Source: Thermogemmatispora tikiterensis
GTDB lineage: Bacteria > Chloroflexota > Ktedonobacteria > Ktedonobacterales > Ktedonobacteraceae
Reading direction: 5' to 3'
Length of the DNA: 64,000 nt
NCBI RefSeq assembly: GCF_003268475.1
Contig: NZ_MCIF01000002.1
Coordinates: 5,214,100 to 5,278,099, forward strand
Program-made: the position numbers and the translations under genes
The notes under the pieces: model-generated
Seen by the model: the letters and a program-made list of their open reading frames with translations, nothing else
What the model was told of the DNA's origin: nothing
Databases searched by the model: none
Part shown: in pieces, positions 37,355 to 45,687 of the stretch
Layout of the letters: every line of letters starts with the position of its first letter
Position numbering within the stretch: the first letter of the stretch is position 1

Positions 37355-37570
37355 ATGGTTCGTCTGAAAGTCAAAGAGATCCTGGCGCAGCGTGGCATCA
37401 GCATGAGCAAGCTCTCGCGGATGTCGGATATTTCCTTTAGCACCATTAATCGGATTTGTAACGACCCGACAAGCACACCAACCCTGCATACACTGGAACA
37501 AATTGCCAAAGCGCTGGGAGTGCGCGTTTCCGATCTCTACGAAGAAGTGCCGGACCCGCCGCAGGAGTGA
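37355..37570 (+). CDS. Small XRE-family DNA-binding protein
   Basis: 71 residues that are almost only a Cro/C1-type HTH: VKEILAQRGISMSKLSRMSD, STINRICNDPTSTPTLHTLE and IAKALGVRVSDLYEE. It probably acts as a dimeric repressor. It is divergent from the 84-aa gene with 130 bp of A+T-rich DNA between them that contains TATAAT (37319-37324), so autoregulation and control of the divergent unit are likely. Confidence 0.85.
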   Translation: MVRLKVKEILAQRGISMSKLSRMSDISFSTINRICNDPTSTPTLHTLEQIAKALGVRVSDLYEEVPDPPQE

Positions 37571-37616
37571 GCGGATGGCGAGGGGGGTAGGAAGAGCCTG
37601 ATGCTGAGGTCAGGAC

Positions 37617-37646
37617 TTGCACGAGAGGGGGAGCCCGGCCTATAGT
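37617..37646 (+). promoter_or_regulatory. Promoter of the TlpA-like gene
   Basis: TTGCAC (37617-37622), 18 bp, TATAGT (37641-37646). It places the transcription start after 37650 and so argues for the ATG at 37713 as start codon. Confidence 0.5.
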
Positions 37647-37712
37647 ATGGGAGAGATCGAGGAGGCAGATCCGCCTGCGCGGAGTGCATTCCATCCCCTC
37701 ACGAGCAAAGGC

Positions 37713-38387
37713 ATGGCACAGAAACGAGGAGTTCTTAGCAAAGAGCAGACAGAGAGACAGCTGGTGCGCGAGCAGCGACGGGAATTTGAAGCCGAGCTAG
37801 CCGCTCACTATGAGCGACAGGTGGGGAGGCCACGCGACCGGCGGCGTCTGATTTTTATGGGTGTGCTGATCCTGGTGGTCCTGCTGGCTGGAGGCTACAT
37901 TGTCCTGACTCTCCTGCCTGCCCCGGCCCAGACGCCGACTCCGGGCATTGCCGTTGGGCAGCCGGCGCCGGACTTCACCCTGCCCGTCTATGGTGGGAGC
38001 GGTGGCCCGACCGTCAGTCTCAAAGCCCTGCGTGGCCATCCAGTCGTCATCAACTTCTGGTCGGAATCCTGCGATCCCTGTCGGCGCGAAGTGCCGCTAC
38101 TCCAGCGCACCTATGAACAATATGGAGCGCACGGCGCCTTTGTCCTGTTAGGCATCAACCAGGCTGATCCCAAAGAAGACATTGCCAGCTTTGGGAGAGC
38201 CTTCAAGGTCACCTATCCCTTGCTCTTCGACGCCGGCGGCAACGTTAACGCCGCCTACCATATCACAGCCATCCCAACTACCTACTTTATTGATCGCCAG
38301 GGCATCGTCCGGGCCGTAGCCATTACCGAACTCACCGAGCAGAGTCTGCGCCAGGGCCTGGCCGACATCGGGGTTCAGCTTCCCTGA
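37713..38387 (+). CDS. Membrane-anchored thiol-disulfide oxidoreductase (ResA/TlpA-like)
   Basis: About 224 residues from ATG 37713; earlier in-frame starts fall within or before the promoter. Basic cytoplasmic part (EQTERQLVREQRREFEAELA), one anchor helix (RLIFMGVLILVVLLAGGYIVLTL), then a redoxin domain with GQPAPDFTLPVYGG, the active site SESCDPCRREVP (CDPC), LGINQADPKEDIASF and the cis-Pro loop AIPTTYFIDRQG. It should work on the outer face, keeping thiols reduced, e.g. in cytochrome c maturation, although no ccm/res genes adjoin. It is convergent with the anti-sigma factor gene. Confidence 0.88.
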   Translation: MAQKRGVLSKEQTERQLVREQRREFEAELAAHYERQVGRPRDRRRLIFMGVLILVVLLAGGYIVLTLLPAPAQTPTPGIAVGQPAPDFTLPVYGGSGGPTVSLKALRGHPVVINFWSESCDPCRREVPLLQRTYEQYGAHGAFVLLGINQADPKEDIASFGRAFKVTYPLLFDAGGNVNAAYHITAIPTTYFIDRQGIVRAVAITELTEQSLRQGLADIGVQLP

Positions 38388-38402
38388 AGCCCGAGTCTCT
38401 CT

Positions 38403-39230
38403 CTAATGAGCTGCCTGTCTGTTGGCCTCATCTTGGTCGTGGCCGGGCCAGGAGGGCGAGCGGGCCTTACGCGTCATCAGCAGGCCGACCAGAGCGACGA
38501 TCAACAGCAGGCCTCCCAGCAGCAGGCGCTCCACAGGTGCGCTCAGTGCCGCTCCCAGGAGAGCGGAGAGGTGGCGATCCGGCTGCTTCTCGGCAGTGGA
38601 GCTGGCGGATGCGGGTGTCGCCGTCAAGCCTGGTCGCACCCCGCGCGACTCCTCCGTCGCAGCGGCAGGCGTACGAACGGGGCCTTCTTGCTGAGCGAAA
38701 GGTGGCGTAACGGAGGCCTCCGCCGCCCTCTGGACTGCTGTGCTCATAGTGCTCGAAGGGCCTTCCCTCAACCAGGTCAGTGCTCCAGAGAGCAGCAGCA
38801 CCAGCGCGATCACCGCCGCCAGAGCGCTGAGGACCTGTACAAAACGGCGCAGATGCTGGCGTCTCGCGCCAGCTCCGCCTGTGGGCCGTACCTGATGTGT
38901 CTGAGGCGAGAGCGCTGAGGGTGAGGGAGCTAAGAGCGCGACAGGCTCCTCTGCTGACGCACCAGCATCAGCAGCGACGCTCTCCGGTCCTTCGGGCCTG
39001 GAGGAGGTGCGCAACAGCTCAGGAGTCAAAGTAAAAGCGCGCGGTGGCGTGGCGCGCGGCAGCGCTCGCAGTAGATCGCGCGTCAGGCGCAGGCTTGCCA
39101 ACTCTGAGCGGCATGACGCACAGTGGGGCAGGTGAGCAGCGCAGAACGCCTCTTCCTCGGCAGAGAGGGCCCCGTCTAGATAGGCCGAAAGCTGCTCAAG
39201 TGTCGGATGCTCCTGATAATCCTGTGCCAC
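38403..39230 (-). CDS. Anti-sigma factor with zinc finger (ZAS type)
   Basis: 275 residues. The N-terminal domain LEQLSAYLDGALSAEE then CAAHLPHCASC carries the H-x3-C-x2-C zinc anti-sigma motif (about 33-40). A Pro/Ser-rich linker leads to membrane helix 1 (VLSALAAVIALVLLLSGALTWL, about 134-155), an outer Thr/Ala/Ser-rich stretch of ~80 residues, helix 2 (LLLGGLLLIVALVGLLMTR) and a short tail. Two membrane spans put both ends in the cytoplasm; most ZAS proteins have one. It lies 128 bp downstream of the ECF sigma factor it presumably inhibits. Confidence 0.85.
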   Translation of the reverse strand: MAQDYQEHPTLEQLSAYLDGALSAEEEAFCAAHLPHCASCRSELASLRLTRDLLRALPRATPPRAFTLTPELLRTSSRPEGPESVAADAGASAEEPVALLAPSPSALSPQTHQVRPTGGAGARRQHLRRFVQVLSALAAVIALVLLLSGALTWLREGPSSTMSTAVQRAAEASVTPPFAQQEGPVRTPAAATEESRGVRPGLTATPASASSTAEKQPDRHLSALLGAALSAPVERLLLGGLLLIVALVGLLMTRKARSPSWPGHDQDEANRQAAH

Positions 39231-39358
39231 GACTCTCTCACTCCAGTGCCAGAAGAATGCCCCTCTGCGGACAAGCCTGCCTCGCAGTGGCGCTGTCCCT
39301 TCCTCTTCTCCTCAGCAACCAGCACACCTGCCGGGACGTCATCTAGAGACAGCACCTC

Positions 39359-39985
39359 TTAGGGTGAACGAAACTGGCGCGGCAAAAGTTCCTGATAGCG
39401 AGCCAGATAGGTCCGCAGACGGGCGCGCCCTCGCGCGATACGCGAGCGTACCGTCCCGAGCGTCGTATGCGTTACCGCCGCGATCTCCTCGTAGGGGAGT
39501 CCCTCGATATCGCAGAGGATCACCGCCAGGCGTTGCTCGGGGGGAAGCTCGGCCAGGCCGCGCTGGATTAGCTCCTGTAGCTCCTGATGGAGCAAGTACA
39601 GCTCGGGGTTGGCCTCCAGAGTCGGTGATGCCAGCTGAGCCAGGGTGGCCGGTGACTGCAGATCATCCTCGTCACGGGCCGCCTCCAACGACTCATCGGG
39701 GTGACGGCGTTGGCGGCGCCAGTGATCGTAGACCAGGTTGGTGGTGATACGCAACAGCCAGGAGCGAAAAGCCGTCCCGCCGCGGAAAGTCGCCAGATGG
39801 CGGAAAGCCGAAAGAAAGGTGTCCTGCGTGATATCGGCGGCAAGGTCCGCATCGCCCAGCATGCGCAGAGCCACATTATAGACGCTGGACTGATAGCGCA
39901 GGACCAACTCGTTAAAGGCGTTCACATCGCCGCTCTGACTCCGGGCGAGCAGCGCCGCCTCATCTGTGTCTGGCCGTGCGTGCAT
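39359..39985 (-). CDS. ECF sigma-70 factor (RpoE-like)
   Basis: 208 residues. Region 2 covers FNELVLRYQSSVYNVALRML and DITQDTFLSAFRHLATF; region 4 covers LAELPPEQRLAVILCDIEGLPYEEIAAVTHTT and VRSRIARGRARLR. An acidic linker (ESLEAARDEDDLQSP) joins them. GAGAGG precedes the ATG by 8 nt. With the anti-sigma gene it forms a classic ECF pair responding to an envelope or oxidative signal. Upstream on the minus strand are TTGCCT and TACACT, a weak promoter; no obvious ECF-type -35 (GGAAC) is visible. Confidence 0.93.
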   Translation of the reverse strand: MHARPDTDEAALLARSQSGDVNAFNELVLRYQSSVYNVALRMLGDADLAADITQDTFLSAFRHLATFRGGTAFRSWLLRITTNLVYDHWRRQRRHPDESLEAARDEDDLQSPATLAQLASPTLEANPELYLLHQELQELIQRGLAELPPEQRLAVILCDIEGLPYEEIAAVTHTTLGTVRSRIARGRARLRTYLARYQELLPRQFRSP

Positions 39986-40176
39986 CGAGCAGCCTCTCTT
40001 CCTGGTCAGATCTCCTCTAGTGTAGCATAAAAAGGCAACAGCGGCTACATCTCCTTCTGCCAGACAGCGCGCTGCCTTTCCCTACATCGCCGGGCCGCGC
40101 CAGCGGAGCCGGGGCCGGCCATAGCCGAATGGATCGCTCGCTCTGCAACCGATCAGAAATTGCTGGCGCCAGCCCC

Positions 40177-40205
40177 TTGACAGAATGGCTCTGTCCCGGT
40201 ACACT
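40177..40205 (+). promoter_or_regulatory. Promoter of the sugar catabolic operon
   Basis: TTGACA (40177-40182), 17 bp, TACACT (40200-40205). Start point about 40212, next to the operator pair. Confidence 0.7.
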
Positions 40206-40216
40206 TATCAGCGTGA

Positions 40217-40248
40217 TGAATATTTTTTCAGTGATGAATAATTATTCA
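40217..40248 (+). promoter_or_regulatory. Two tandem palindromic operators (probably for the SorC regulator)
   Basis: TGAATATTTTTTCA (40217-40230) and the perfect palindrome TGAATAATTATTCA (40235-40248), each TGAA-N6-TTCA, 18 bp centre to centre. Each is preceded by the same GTGA so that GTGATGAATA is directly repeated (40213, 40231). They lie at about +5 to +36 of the promoter, where a bound repressor would block transcription. Confidence 0.6.
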
Positions 40249-40268
40249 GAGACGAGGAGATAGCGACC

Positions 40269-41264
40269 ATGAGCAGCGGCCTCCAGTTTGGCGCAGGCAT
40301 CTGGCTCTTCGGCCAGTTTATCGACCGTTATGCCACCAACGCTTACGGGCCACCGGTTGGCACCCTTGAGGCCATCGAGCGGGCCGGACGTGTTGGGGGG
40401 CTGGTCGGACTAGACATCAACTATCCCTTTCCCGAAGAGGACCTGAGCCTGGAACAGGTCAAAGAGGCGCTGGAGCGCAACGGTCTGCGCGCGATTGCCG
40501 TGACCCCAGTCATCTATGACCAGCGTTTCGCGCGCGGCAGCTTTACCCACCCTGATCCCGCAGTGCGGCAGCAGGCTATTGAGCTGGGCAAGCAAGCCAC
40601 CGACGTCGCGCGTGCCCTTGGCGCCGATTATGTCAAATTCTGGCCTGGGCAGGACGGCTACGACTATCCCTTCCAGGCTGATCATCTGCAGCTCTGGGAC
40701 TTCACCGTCAACGGCATTCGAGCGGTTGCCGAGGCCAACCCCGACATGCAATATGCCATCGAATACAAAGCCAAAGAGCCGCGGGTCCATCTTGTCCTCA
40801 GCTCCTCGGCCCGTACCCTGCTGGCTATTCAAGAGATGGGGGTCAATAATGTCGGCATCGTCATGGACCTTGGCCATTCCCTCTTCGCCAAGGAGACGCC
40901 GGCGGAAGCGCTCCAGTTGATCGCACGTCATGGCAAACTGACAAGCATCGAAGTCAATGACAACTGGCGCGAATGGGACGACGACCTGGCCGTTGCCTCC
41001 ATTCACCTCATCGAAACAATTGAATTTTTACAAGCAGTCGAGCGTATTGGCTGGCAGCGTCCTATCCTGCTGGATCAGTTCCCCTTCCGCGAGGATCCTG
41101 TCGAGGCGGCTCGTGTCAGCATCAAGCGCATCCAGGCTCTTGAGCGCCTGCGCCAGCGGCTCGACCAGGCGGCCCTCAAGGAGGCTCAAGAGAAGCAAGA
41201 CGCCTTGCAGGCGCAGCAGCTCATCTTTGCGGCCCTGCTAGGACTGGACGGAGGCGAAGAGTAA
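40269..41264 (+). CDS. TIM-barrel sugar isomerase (candidate D-apiose isomerase, ApsI-like)
   Basis: 331 residues of the xylose isomerase-like TIM barrel superfamily. FGAGIWLFGQFIDRYATNAY opens the barrel; likely metal-binding acidic residues occur in MQYAIEYKAKEPR, NNVGIVMDLGHSLFAKE, SIEVNDNWREWDDDL and ILLDQFPFREDPVEA. It is the first gene of the operon, directly behind the regulated promoter and 2 bp before the transketolase gene. In the known D-apiose pathway an isomerase of this fold makes D-apulose from D-apiose; the presence of the split transketolase, kinase and importer makes that the best guess. A different aldose substrate or an epimerase activity cannot be excluded. Confidence 0.8.
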   Translation: MSSGLQFGAGIWLFGQFIDRYATNAYGPPVGTLEAIERAGRVGGLVGLDINYPFPEEDLSLEQVKEALERNGLRAIAVTPVIYDQRFARGSFTHPDPAVRQQAIELGKQATDVARALGADYVKFWPGQDGYDYPFQADHLQLWDFTVNGIRAVAEANPDMQYAIEYKAKEPRVHLVLSSSARTLLAIQEMGVNNVGIVMDLGHSLFAKETPAEALQLIARHGKLTSIEVNDNWREWDDDLAVASIHLIETIEFLQAVERIGWQRPILLDQFPFREDPVEAARVSIKRIQALERLRQRLDQAALKEAQEKQDALQAQQLIFAALLGLDGGEE

Positions 41265-41266
41265 GC

Positions 41267-42109
41267 ATGGCTCAGGATCGTGAGGACCAGCTTGCGGCCT
41301 TGCGCAGGAAAGCCAATCTTTTACGGCAGCGAGACCTTGTGATGATCCAGCGCGCTGGCATGGGGCACATCGGCGGCGACTTCTCCGCGCTCGACATCCT
41401 GGTCACACTCTACTTTGTCGTTCTGCGCGTGGACCCGCAGCATCCCGATGCTCCTGATCGTGATCGCTTCATCCTGAGCAAAGGGCATTGTGCTGGGGCC
41501 CTCTACAACACCATTGCCGAAGTGGGCTTCTTCCCAACGAGCGAGCTAGAGACCTTCATGAAGCCCCTCTCGCGTCTCAACGGTCACCCGGATCGCACCA
41601 AGGTGCCGGGGGTTGAGGCCAGCACTGGCCCACTAGGTCATGGCCTCCCTATTGGGGTGGGGGCAGCCCTGGCGGCCAGGCTTGACGGGGCCGCCTGGCG
41701 TACCTATGTGCTCACCGGGGACGGAGAGCTGCAGGAGGGCAGCAACTGGGAGGCGGCGATGGCCGCGGCTCACTACGGACTGGACAATCTCACCGTCATC
41801 ATCGATCGTAACCGACTGCAGCAAGGAGCGCCAACCGAGGACACTATCCGGCTGGAGCCGCTGGCCGACAAATGGCGTGCCTTCGGTTGGGCGGTGCGTG
41901 AGGTTGACGGGCACGACTACGCGGCACTGCTGGAGATGCTACAGAGCGAGAGCTGGGAGCCTGGGCGTCCGCGCTGCCTGATTGCCTACACACACAAAGG
42001 TCAAGGGGTTTCCTTTATGTGCGACAATGTTGACTGGCACCATCGCGTACCGACGCCCGAAGAGGCCGAGCGGGCTTTACAGGAGCTACGGGAGGCGGTG
42101 CACGGATGA
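41267..42109 (+). CDS. Transketolase, N-terminal (TPP-binding) subunit
   Basis: 280 residues, the first half of a split transketolase. Motifs: MGHIGGDFSALDILVTLYF, the TPP-diphosphate-binding LTGDGELQEGSNWEAAMAAA with IDRN, and STGPLGHGLPIGVGAALAA. Standard transketolases are ~620-660 residues in one chain; here the other half is the next gene, overlapping by 4 bp. Split transketolases occur for several pentulose-like substrates, among them apulose 4-phosphate (AptA/AptB), which fits this operon. It transfers a two-carbon unit to an aldose phosphate using thiamine diphosphate. Confidence 0.93.
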   Translation: MAQDREDQLAALRRKANLLRQRDLVMIQRAGMGHIGGDFSALDILVTLYFVVLRVDPQHPDAPDRDRFILSKGHCAGALYNTIAEVGFFPTSELETFMKPLSRLNGHPDRTKVPGVEASTGPLGHGLPIGVGAALAARLDGAAWRTYVLTGDGELQEGSNWEAAMAAAHYGLDNLTVIIDRNRLQQGAPTEDTIRLEPLADKWRAFGWAVREVDGHDYAALLEMLQSESWEPGRPRCLIAYTHKGQGVSFMCDNVDWHHRVPTPEEAERALQELREAVHG

Positions 42110-43053
42110 GCCAGCTCTACGACTGTCGTGATGCCTTTGCCCAGGCGCTCGAAGAGGCGGCGCGCAATGACCCGCGTATTGTCGTCGTCATCAATGATTC
42201 CCTCGGCTCCAGCAAGCTGAAAGGCTTCAAGGCGGCCTTCCCGCAGCGGCTGGTCAACGTAGGCATTGCCGAGCAGAACATGGTCGGGGTAGCGGCTGGC
42301 CTCGCCAACGGCGGCAAGATCCCCTTTGTCAGCGGGGCCTCGCCCTTTCTGACCGCGCGCGCCCTCGAACAGATCAAAGTCGATCTTGCCTACTCTCAGG
42401 CCAACGTCAAGCTCTGCGGCATGAGCAGCGGCCTGGCCTATGGCGAACTGGGACCGACCCATCACTCGATCGAAGACCTGGCCTGGACGCGTGCCATCGC
42501 CAACCTCTCCGTCATCGTGCCTGCCGATCCGCGGGAGACCGCTCAGGCTGTACACGAAGTGGCTCGCCTCTCCGGCCCCTTCTTCCTGCGCATCAGCCGC
42601 ATGCCGGTGCCGCAGGTTCATCCGGCGGACTATCGCTTCCGCCTCGGCAAAGCGAGCTGGCTGCGGCAAGGGAGTGATGTCGCGATTATCGCCACTGGGG
42701 TAATGGTAGCTCGTGCCCTGGAGGCTGCCACGCTGCTGACCAACGACGGCATTGAAGCGGCAGTGATCAACATGGCGACCATTCGTCCACTGGACCGCGA
42801 GGCGGTGATCGAGGCCGCGCGGCGCAGCGGCGCCATCGTCACCGTGGAAGAGCATACCGTCTACGGCGGGCTGGGGGGAGCGGTCGCCGAGGTTGTGGTA
42901 ACCACCCATCCCGTTCCCATGCGTATCCTGGGCGTGCCCGGCGTCTTCGCGCCCACCGGCTCGCCTGAGTACCTCTTAGAACATTTCGGCCTGACGCCTG
43001 CTGGCATTCGGGCCGCAGCGTTAGAGCTTCTCAAGGCGAGAGCAGAGCAATGA
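42106..43053 (+). CDS. Transketolase, C-terminal (pyrimidine-binding) subunit
   Basis: 315 residues. The pyrimidine-binding domain contains RLVNVGIAEQNMVGVAAGLANGG with the catalytic Glu (AEQNM) and PFVSGASPFLTARALEQIKVD; then GPTHHSIEDLAWTRAI; the C-terminal domain includes VINMATIRPLDREAVIEAA and VTVEEHTVYGGLGGAVAEV. It pairs with the N-terminal subunit (ATGA overlap both with it and with the kinase gene), giving an alpha2beta2-type enzyme. Same pathway assignment as the partner. Confidence 0.93.
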   Translation: MSQLYDCRDAFAQALEEAARNDPRIVVVINDSLGSSKLKGFKAAFPQRLVNVGIAEQNMVGVAAGLANGGKIPFVSGASPFLTARALEQIKVDLAYSQANVKLCGMSSGLAYGELGPTHHSIEDLAWTRAIANLSVIVPADPRETAQAVHEVARLSGPFFLRISRMPVPQVHPADYRFRLGKASWLRQGSDVAIIATGVMVARALEAATLLTNDGIEAAVINMATIRPLDREAVIEAARRSGAIVTVEEHTVYGGLGGAVAEVVVTTHPVPMRILGVPGVFAPTGSPEYLLEHFGLTPAGIRAAALELLKARAEQ

Positions 43054-44570
43054 AGCAGACGGCAATCCTGGCCATTGATCAGGGAACTACCAATACCAAA
43101 GCTTTGCTCGTCGGTGCAGCGGGCAACGTGCTCGCGCGGGCCAGCCGTCCTGTACAACGGCGCTACCCGCGTCCAGCCTGGGTCGAGCAGGACCCGCTGG
43201 AACTCTGGCAGAGTGTGCTGGAGGCCAGTGCGGCCTGTCTGGAGCAGGGCGGTTCCGACGTAGAGCTGGTGGCCGTGGCCATCAGCAACCAGCGCGAGTC
43301 GGTCTTGCTCTGGGAGCGGGCCAACGGTCGGCCCCTGGGGCCATGTGTGAGCTGGCAATGTCAGCGCTCGCGTCAGCTCTGCCAGTCCCTGCAGGATCGG
43401 GGGTTGGAGCCATTCATTCGCGAGCGCAGCGGCCTCACCATTGATCCCATGTTCTCCGGGACAAAGATCCGCTGGCTGTTGGAAGAGCAGGGCCTCCTGG
43501 CGCGGGCTGAGGCTGGCGAGCTGTGCGCGGGCACTATCGATAGCTGGCTCTGCTGGCAGCTCAGCGGGGGGGCGGCTCATGTCTGCGACATGACCAACGC
43601 CTCGCGTACGCAGCTCTTCAATCTGCAGCGGCGTGACTGGGACGAGGATCTGCTGCAGCTGCTGGGTGTACCGGCGGCCATTCTGCCTGTGGTTGAGCCG
43701 TCGGCGGCCATTCACGCTCGCACTGTGGCCTGTGGAGCCATCCCGGCGGGTCTCCCGCTAGCCTCCCTGATCGGCGACTCCCACGCTGCCCTCTTTGGCC
43801 AGGCCGGCTTCCTGCCGGGCGCCGTCAAAGCCACCTATGGTACTGGTTCATCGCTCATGACGCCAATTCCAGAGCTGCGCCTCTCGCAGAGCGGCCTCTC
43901 AGCCACGATCGCCTGGGCCATTGGAGAGCGTGTCACCTATGCCCTCGAAGGCAATATTTACGTCACCGGAGCTGCTGTCGAGTGGCTAGGGCGCTTCCTT
44001 GGCCTCAGCGATCCCGTCGTCGAGTTAGCGGCCCTGGCCGACCGCGTGCCCGACAGCGGTGGCCTCTACTTCGTCCCTGCCCTTAGCGGCTTGGGAGCGC
44101 CCTACTGGGACAAAGAGGCGCGCGGCCTCATCTGTGGTCTGACCCAGGCCAGTACCCTGCCGCAGCTGGCACGGGCCACCGTCGAGGCCATTGCCTATCA
44201 GGTGCGTGCCGTCTTTGACGCCATGCAGGCCGAAGCGGGCGTTGAACTCCAGGTATTGCTTGCCGATGGTGGTGCCACTCGTAACGACCTGCTCATGCAA
44301 TTTCAGGCCGACATCATTGGCAAACCGGTGCTGCGCTGTGAATCGGCTGATGTTTCCGCGCTGGGAGCCGCCTATCTGGCCGGCCTGGCGGTGGGCCTCT
44401 GGGCGAGCGAGGAGGAGATCGCGGCCCTGCCGCGTCCCCGTCAGCGCTTCACGCCGACCCTGTCGGCAGAGGAGCGCGAGGCCCACTACAGTGGCTGGCA
44501 GGAGGCGGTCGCGCGCGCCACGCTGCACCGATCCGCGGGGCGCCGGGAGGAAGGATCTTATCCGGCGTAG
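43050..44570 (+). CDS. FGGY carbohydrate kinase (candidate D-apulose kinase)
   Basis: 506 residues. ATP-binding phosphate loop DQGTTNTKALLVG at residue ~9, substrate motif ISNQRESVLLWERANGRPLG, hinge GTGSSLMTPIPE, FGGY C-terminal block GLGAPYWDKEARGLICGL and LADGGATRNDLLMQFQAD. The sequence is close to the glycerol kinase/xylulokinase branch. Glycerol kinase itself is less likely given the operon partners: a sugar isomerase, transketolase halves and a pentose-type importer. In the D-apiose route the kinase makes apulose 4-phosphate for the transketolase. The 4-bp overlap with the transketolase gene supports a joint role. Confidence 0.88.
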   Translation: MKQTAILAIDQGTTNTKALLVGAAGNVLARASRPVQRRYPRPAWVEQDPLELWQSVLEASAACLEQGGSDVELVAVAISNQRESVLLWERANGRPLGPCVSWQCQRSRQLCQSLQDRGLEPFIRERSGLTIDPMFSGTKIRWLLEEQGLLARAEAGELCAGTIDSWLCWQLSGGAAHVCDMTNASRTQLFNLQRRDWDEDLLQLLGVPAAILPVVEPSAAIHARTVACGAIPAGLPLASLIGDSHAALFGQAGFLPGAVKATYGTGSSLMTPIPELRLSQSGLSATIAWAIGERVTYALEGNIYVTGAAVEWLGRFLGLSDPVVELAALADRVPDSGGLYFVPALSGLGAPYWDKEARGLICGLTQASTLPQLARATVEAIAYQVRAVFDAMQAEAGVELQVLLADGGATRNDLLMQFQADIIGKPVLRCESADVSALGAAYLAGLAVGLWASEEEIAALPRPRQRFTPTLSAEEREAHYSGWQEAVARATLHRSAGRREEGSYPA

Positions 44571-44585
44571 GGAGTAACGCACGTT

Positions 44586-45599
44586 ATGGCTCGCATTGAC
44601 GATCTGCGCTTGATGGCCAAGGTTGCCAGTCTCTACTATGAGCGTGGCCTCTCGCAAGTAGAAATTGCCGAGCGGCTGCAGCTCTCGCAGTCCAACGTCT
44701 CACGCCTGCTCAAGCGGGCCCAGCAAGAGCAGATTGTGCGTATTACGGTGAGCATGCCGCGAGGGGTCTATACTGACCTTGAAAACCAGCTTGAGGCGCT
44801 CTATGGTATCAAAGAGGCTATTGTTGTAGATTGCCCGGAAGATGCCAGCAACGAACAAATACTTCAGGCTATTGGAGGAGCGGCGGCCTTCTGGCTGGAG
44901 TCCAAAATCACGCCGGGAGAGGTCGTCGGGATCTCCTCCTGGAGCGCCTCGCTGCTGGCGATGGTAGACGCCATGCATCCGCTGGCGCAGCCCTCGCGGG
45001 CCAAAGTTGTTCAGATCCTGGGCGGCATTGGCAACCCGGCGGCGGAAGTCCATGCCACCCAGCTGACGCGTCGTCTGGCGGAACTCCTGCACGGAGAGGC
45101 CGTCTTTCTGCCAGCGCCGGGCGTCGTCAGCTCGCCGGAGGCCCGCCAGATCTTCTTTGAAGATCCATTTGTGCGCGAGGCCTATCAGCTCTTCGACAGC
45201 GTCACGGTGGCGCTGGTTGGAATCGGCGCTGTCGAACCTTCGGCCCTGCTGGCCAGCAGCGGCAACATCTTTTCGCTTGAAGAGCTACACATACTCCGTG
45301 AGCACGGAGCCGTTGGCGACATCGTGCTGCGCTTCTTCGACGCCCAGGGGCGTCCGGTTGTAACACCGCTTGACGAGCGAGTGATAGGGATGCGCCTGGA
45401 GCAACTGCAGCGCGTCAAGTATGCGGTTGGGGTCGCTGGCGGCGAGCGGAAGCATGCGGCCATTCGAGGGGCCCTCGAAGGACGCTGGATCAATGTGCTG
45501 ATCACCGATCATCTGACGGCGCGCTGGCTGGTGGAGCAGAGACAAGAGCGGACAGCTGCCTCTGAGAGCAGCGGAGGAGCCAGTGCTGCCGCGCCCTAA
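44586..45599 (+). CDS. SorC/DeoR-type sugar-responsive regulator
   Basis: 337 residues. N-terminal HTH: LMAKVASLYYERGLSQVEIAERLQLSQSNVSRLLKRAQ; the remaining ~270 residues are the SorC sugar-phosphate-binding domain (IGGAAAFWLESKITPGEVVGIS, VQILGGIGNPAAEVHATQLT, PLDERVIGMRLEQLQRV). These regulators release DNA upon binding a phosphorylated sugar from the pathway. The two TGAA-N6-TTCA palindromes before the operon are the expected binding sites. The gene lies between the catabolic and the transport genes of the same transcript. The last 20 residues are Ser/Ala-rich. Confidence 0.92.
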   Translation: MARIDDLRLMAKVASLYYERGLSQVEIAERLQLSQSNVSRLLKRAQQEQIVRITVSMPRGVYTDLENQLEALYGIKEAIVVDCPEDASNEQILQAIGGAAAFWLESKITPGEVVGISSWSASLLAMVDAMHPLAQPSRAKVVQILGGIGNPAAEVHATQLTRRLAELLHGEAVFLPAPGVVSSPEARQIFFEDPFVREAYQLFDSVTVALVGIGAVEPSALLASSGNIFSLEELHILREHGAVGDIVLRFFDAQGRPVVTPLDERVIGMRLEQLQRVKYAVGVAGGERKHAAIRGALEGRWINVLITDHLTARWLVEQRQERTAASESSGGASAAAP

Positions 45600-45687
45600 A
45601 TAGACCAGAGCGAGGGCAGGCGACCTGCCATGCGTGCAGGAACGCGAACCCAACAACGACCGACCATTGCCCGGTTGGGAGGACTCT

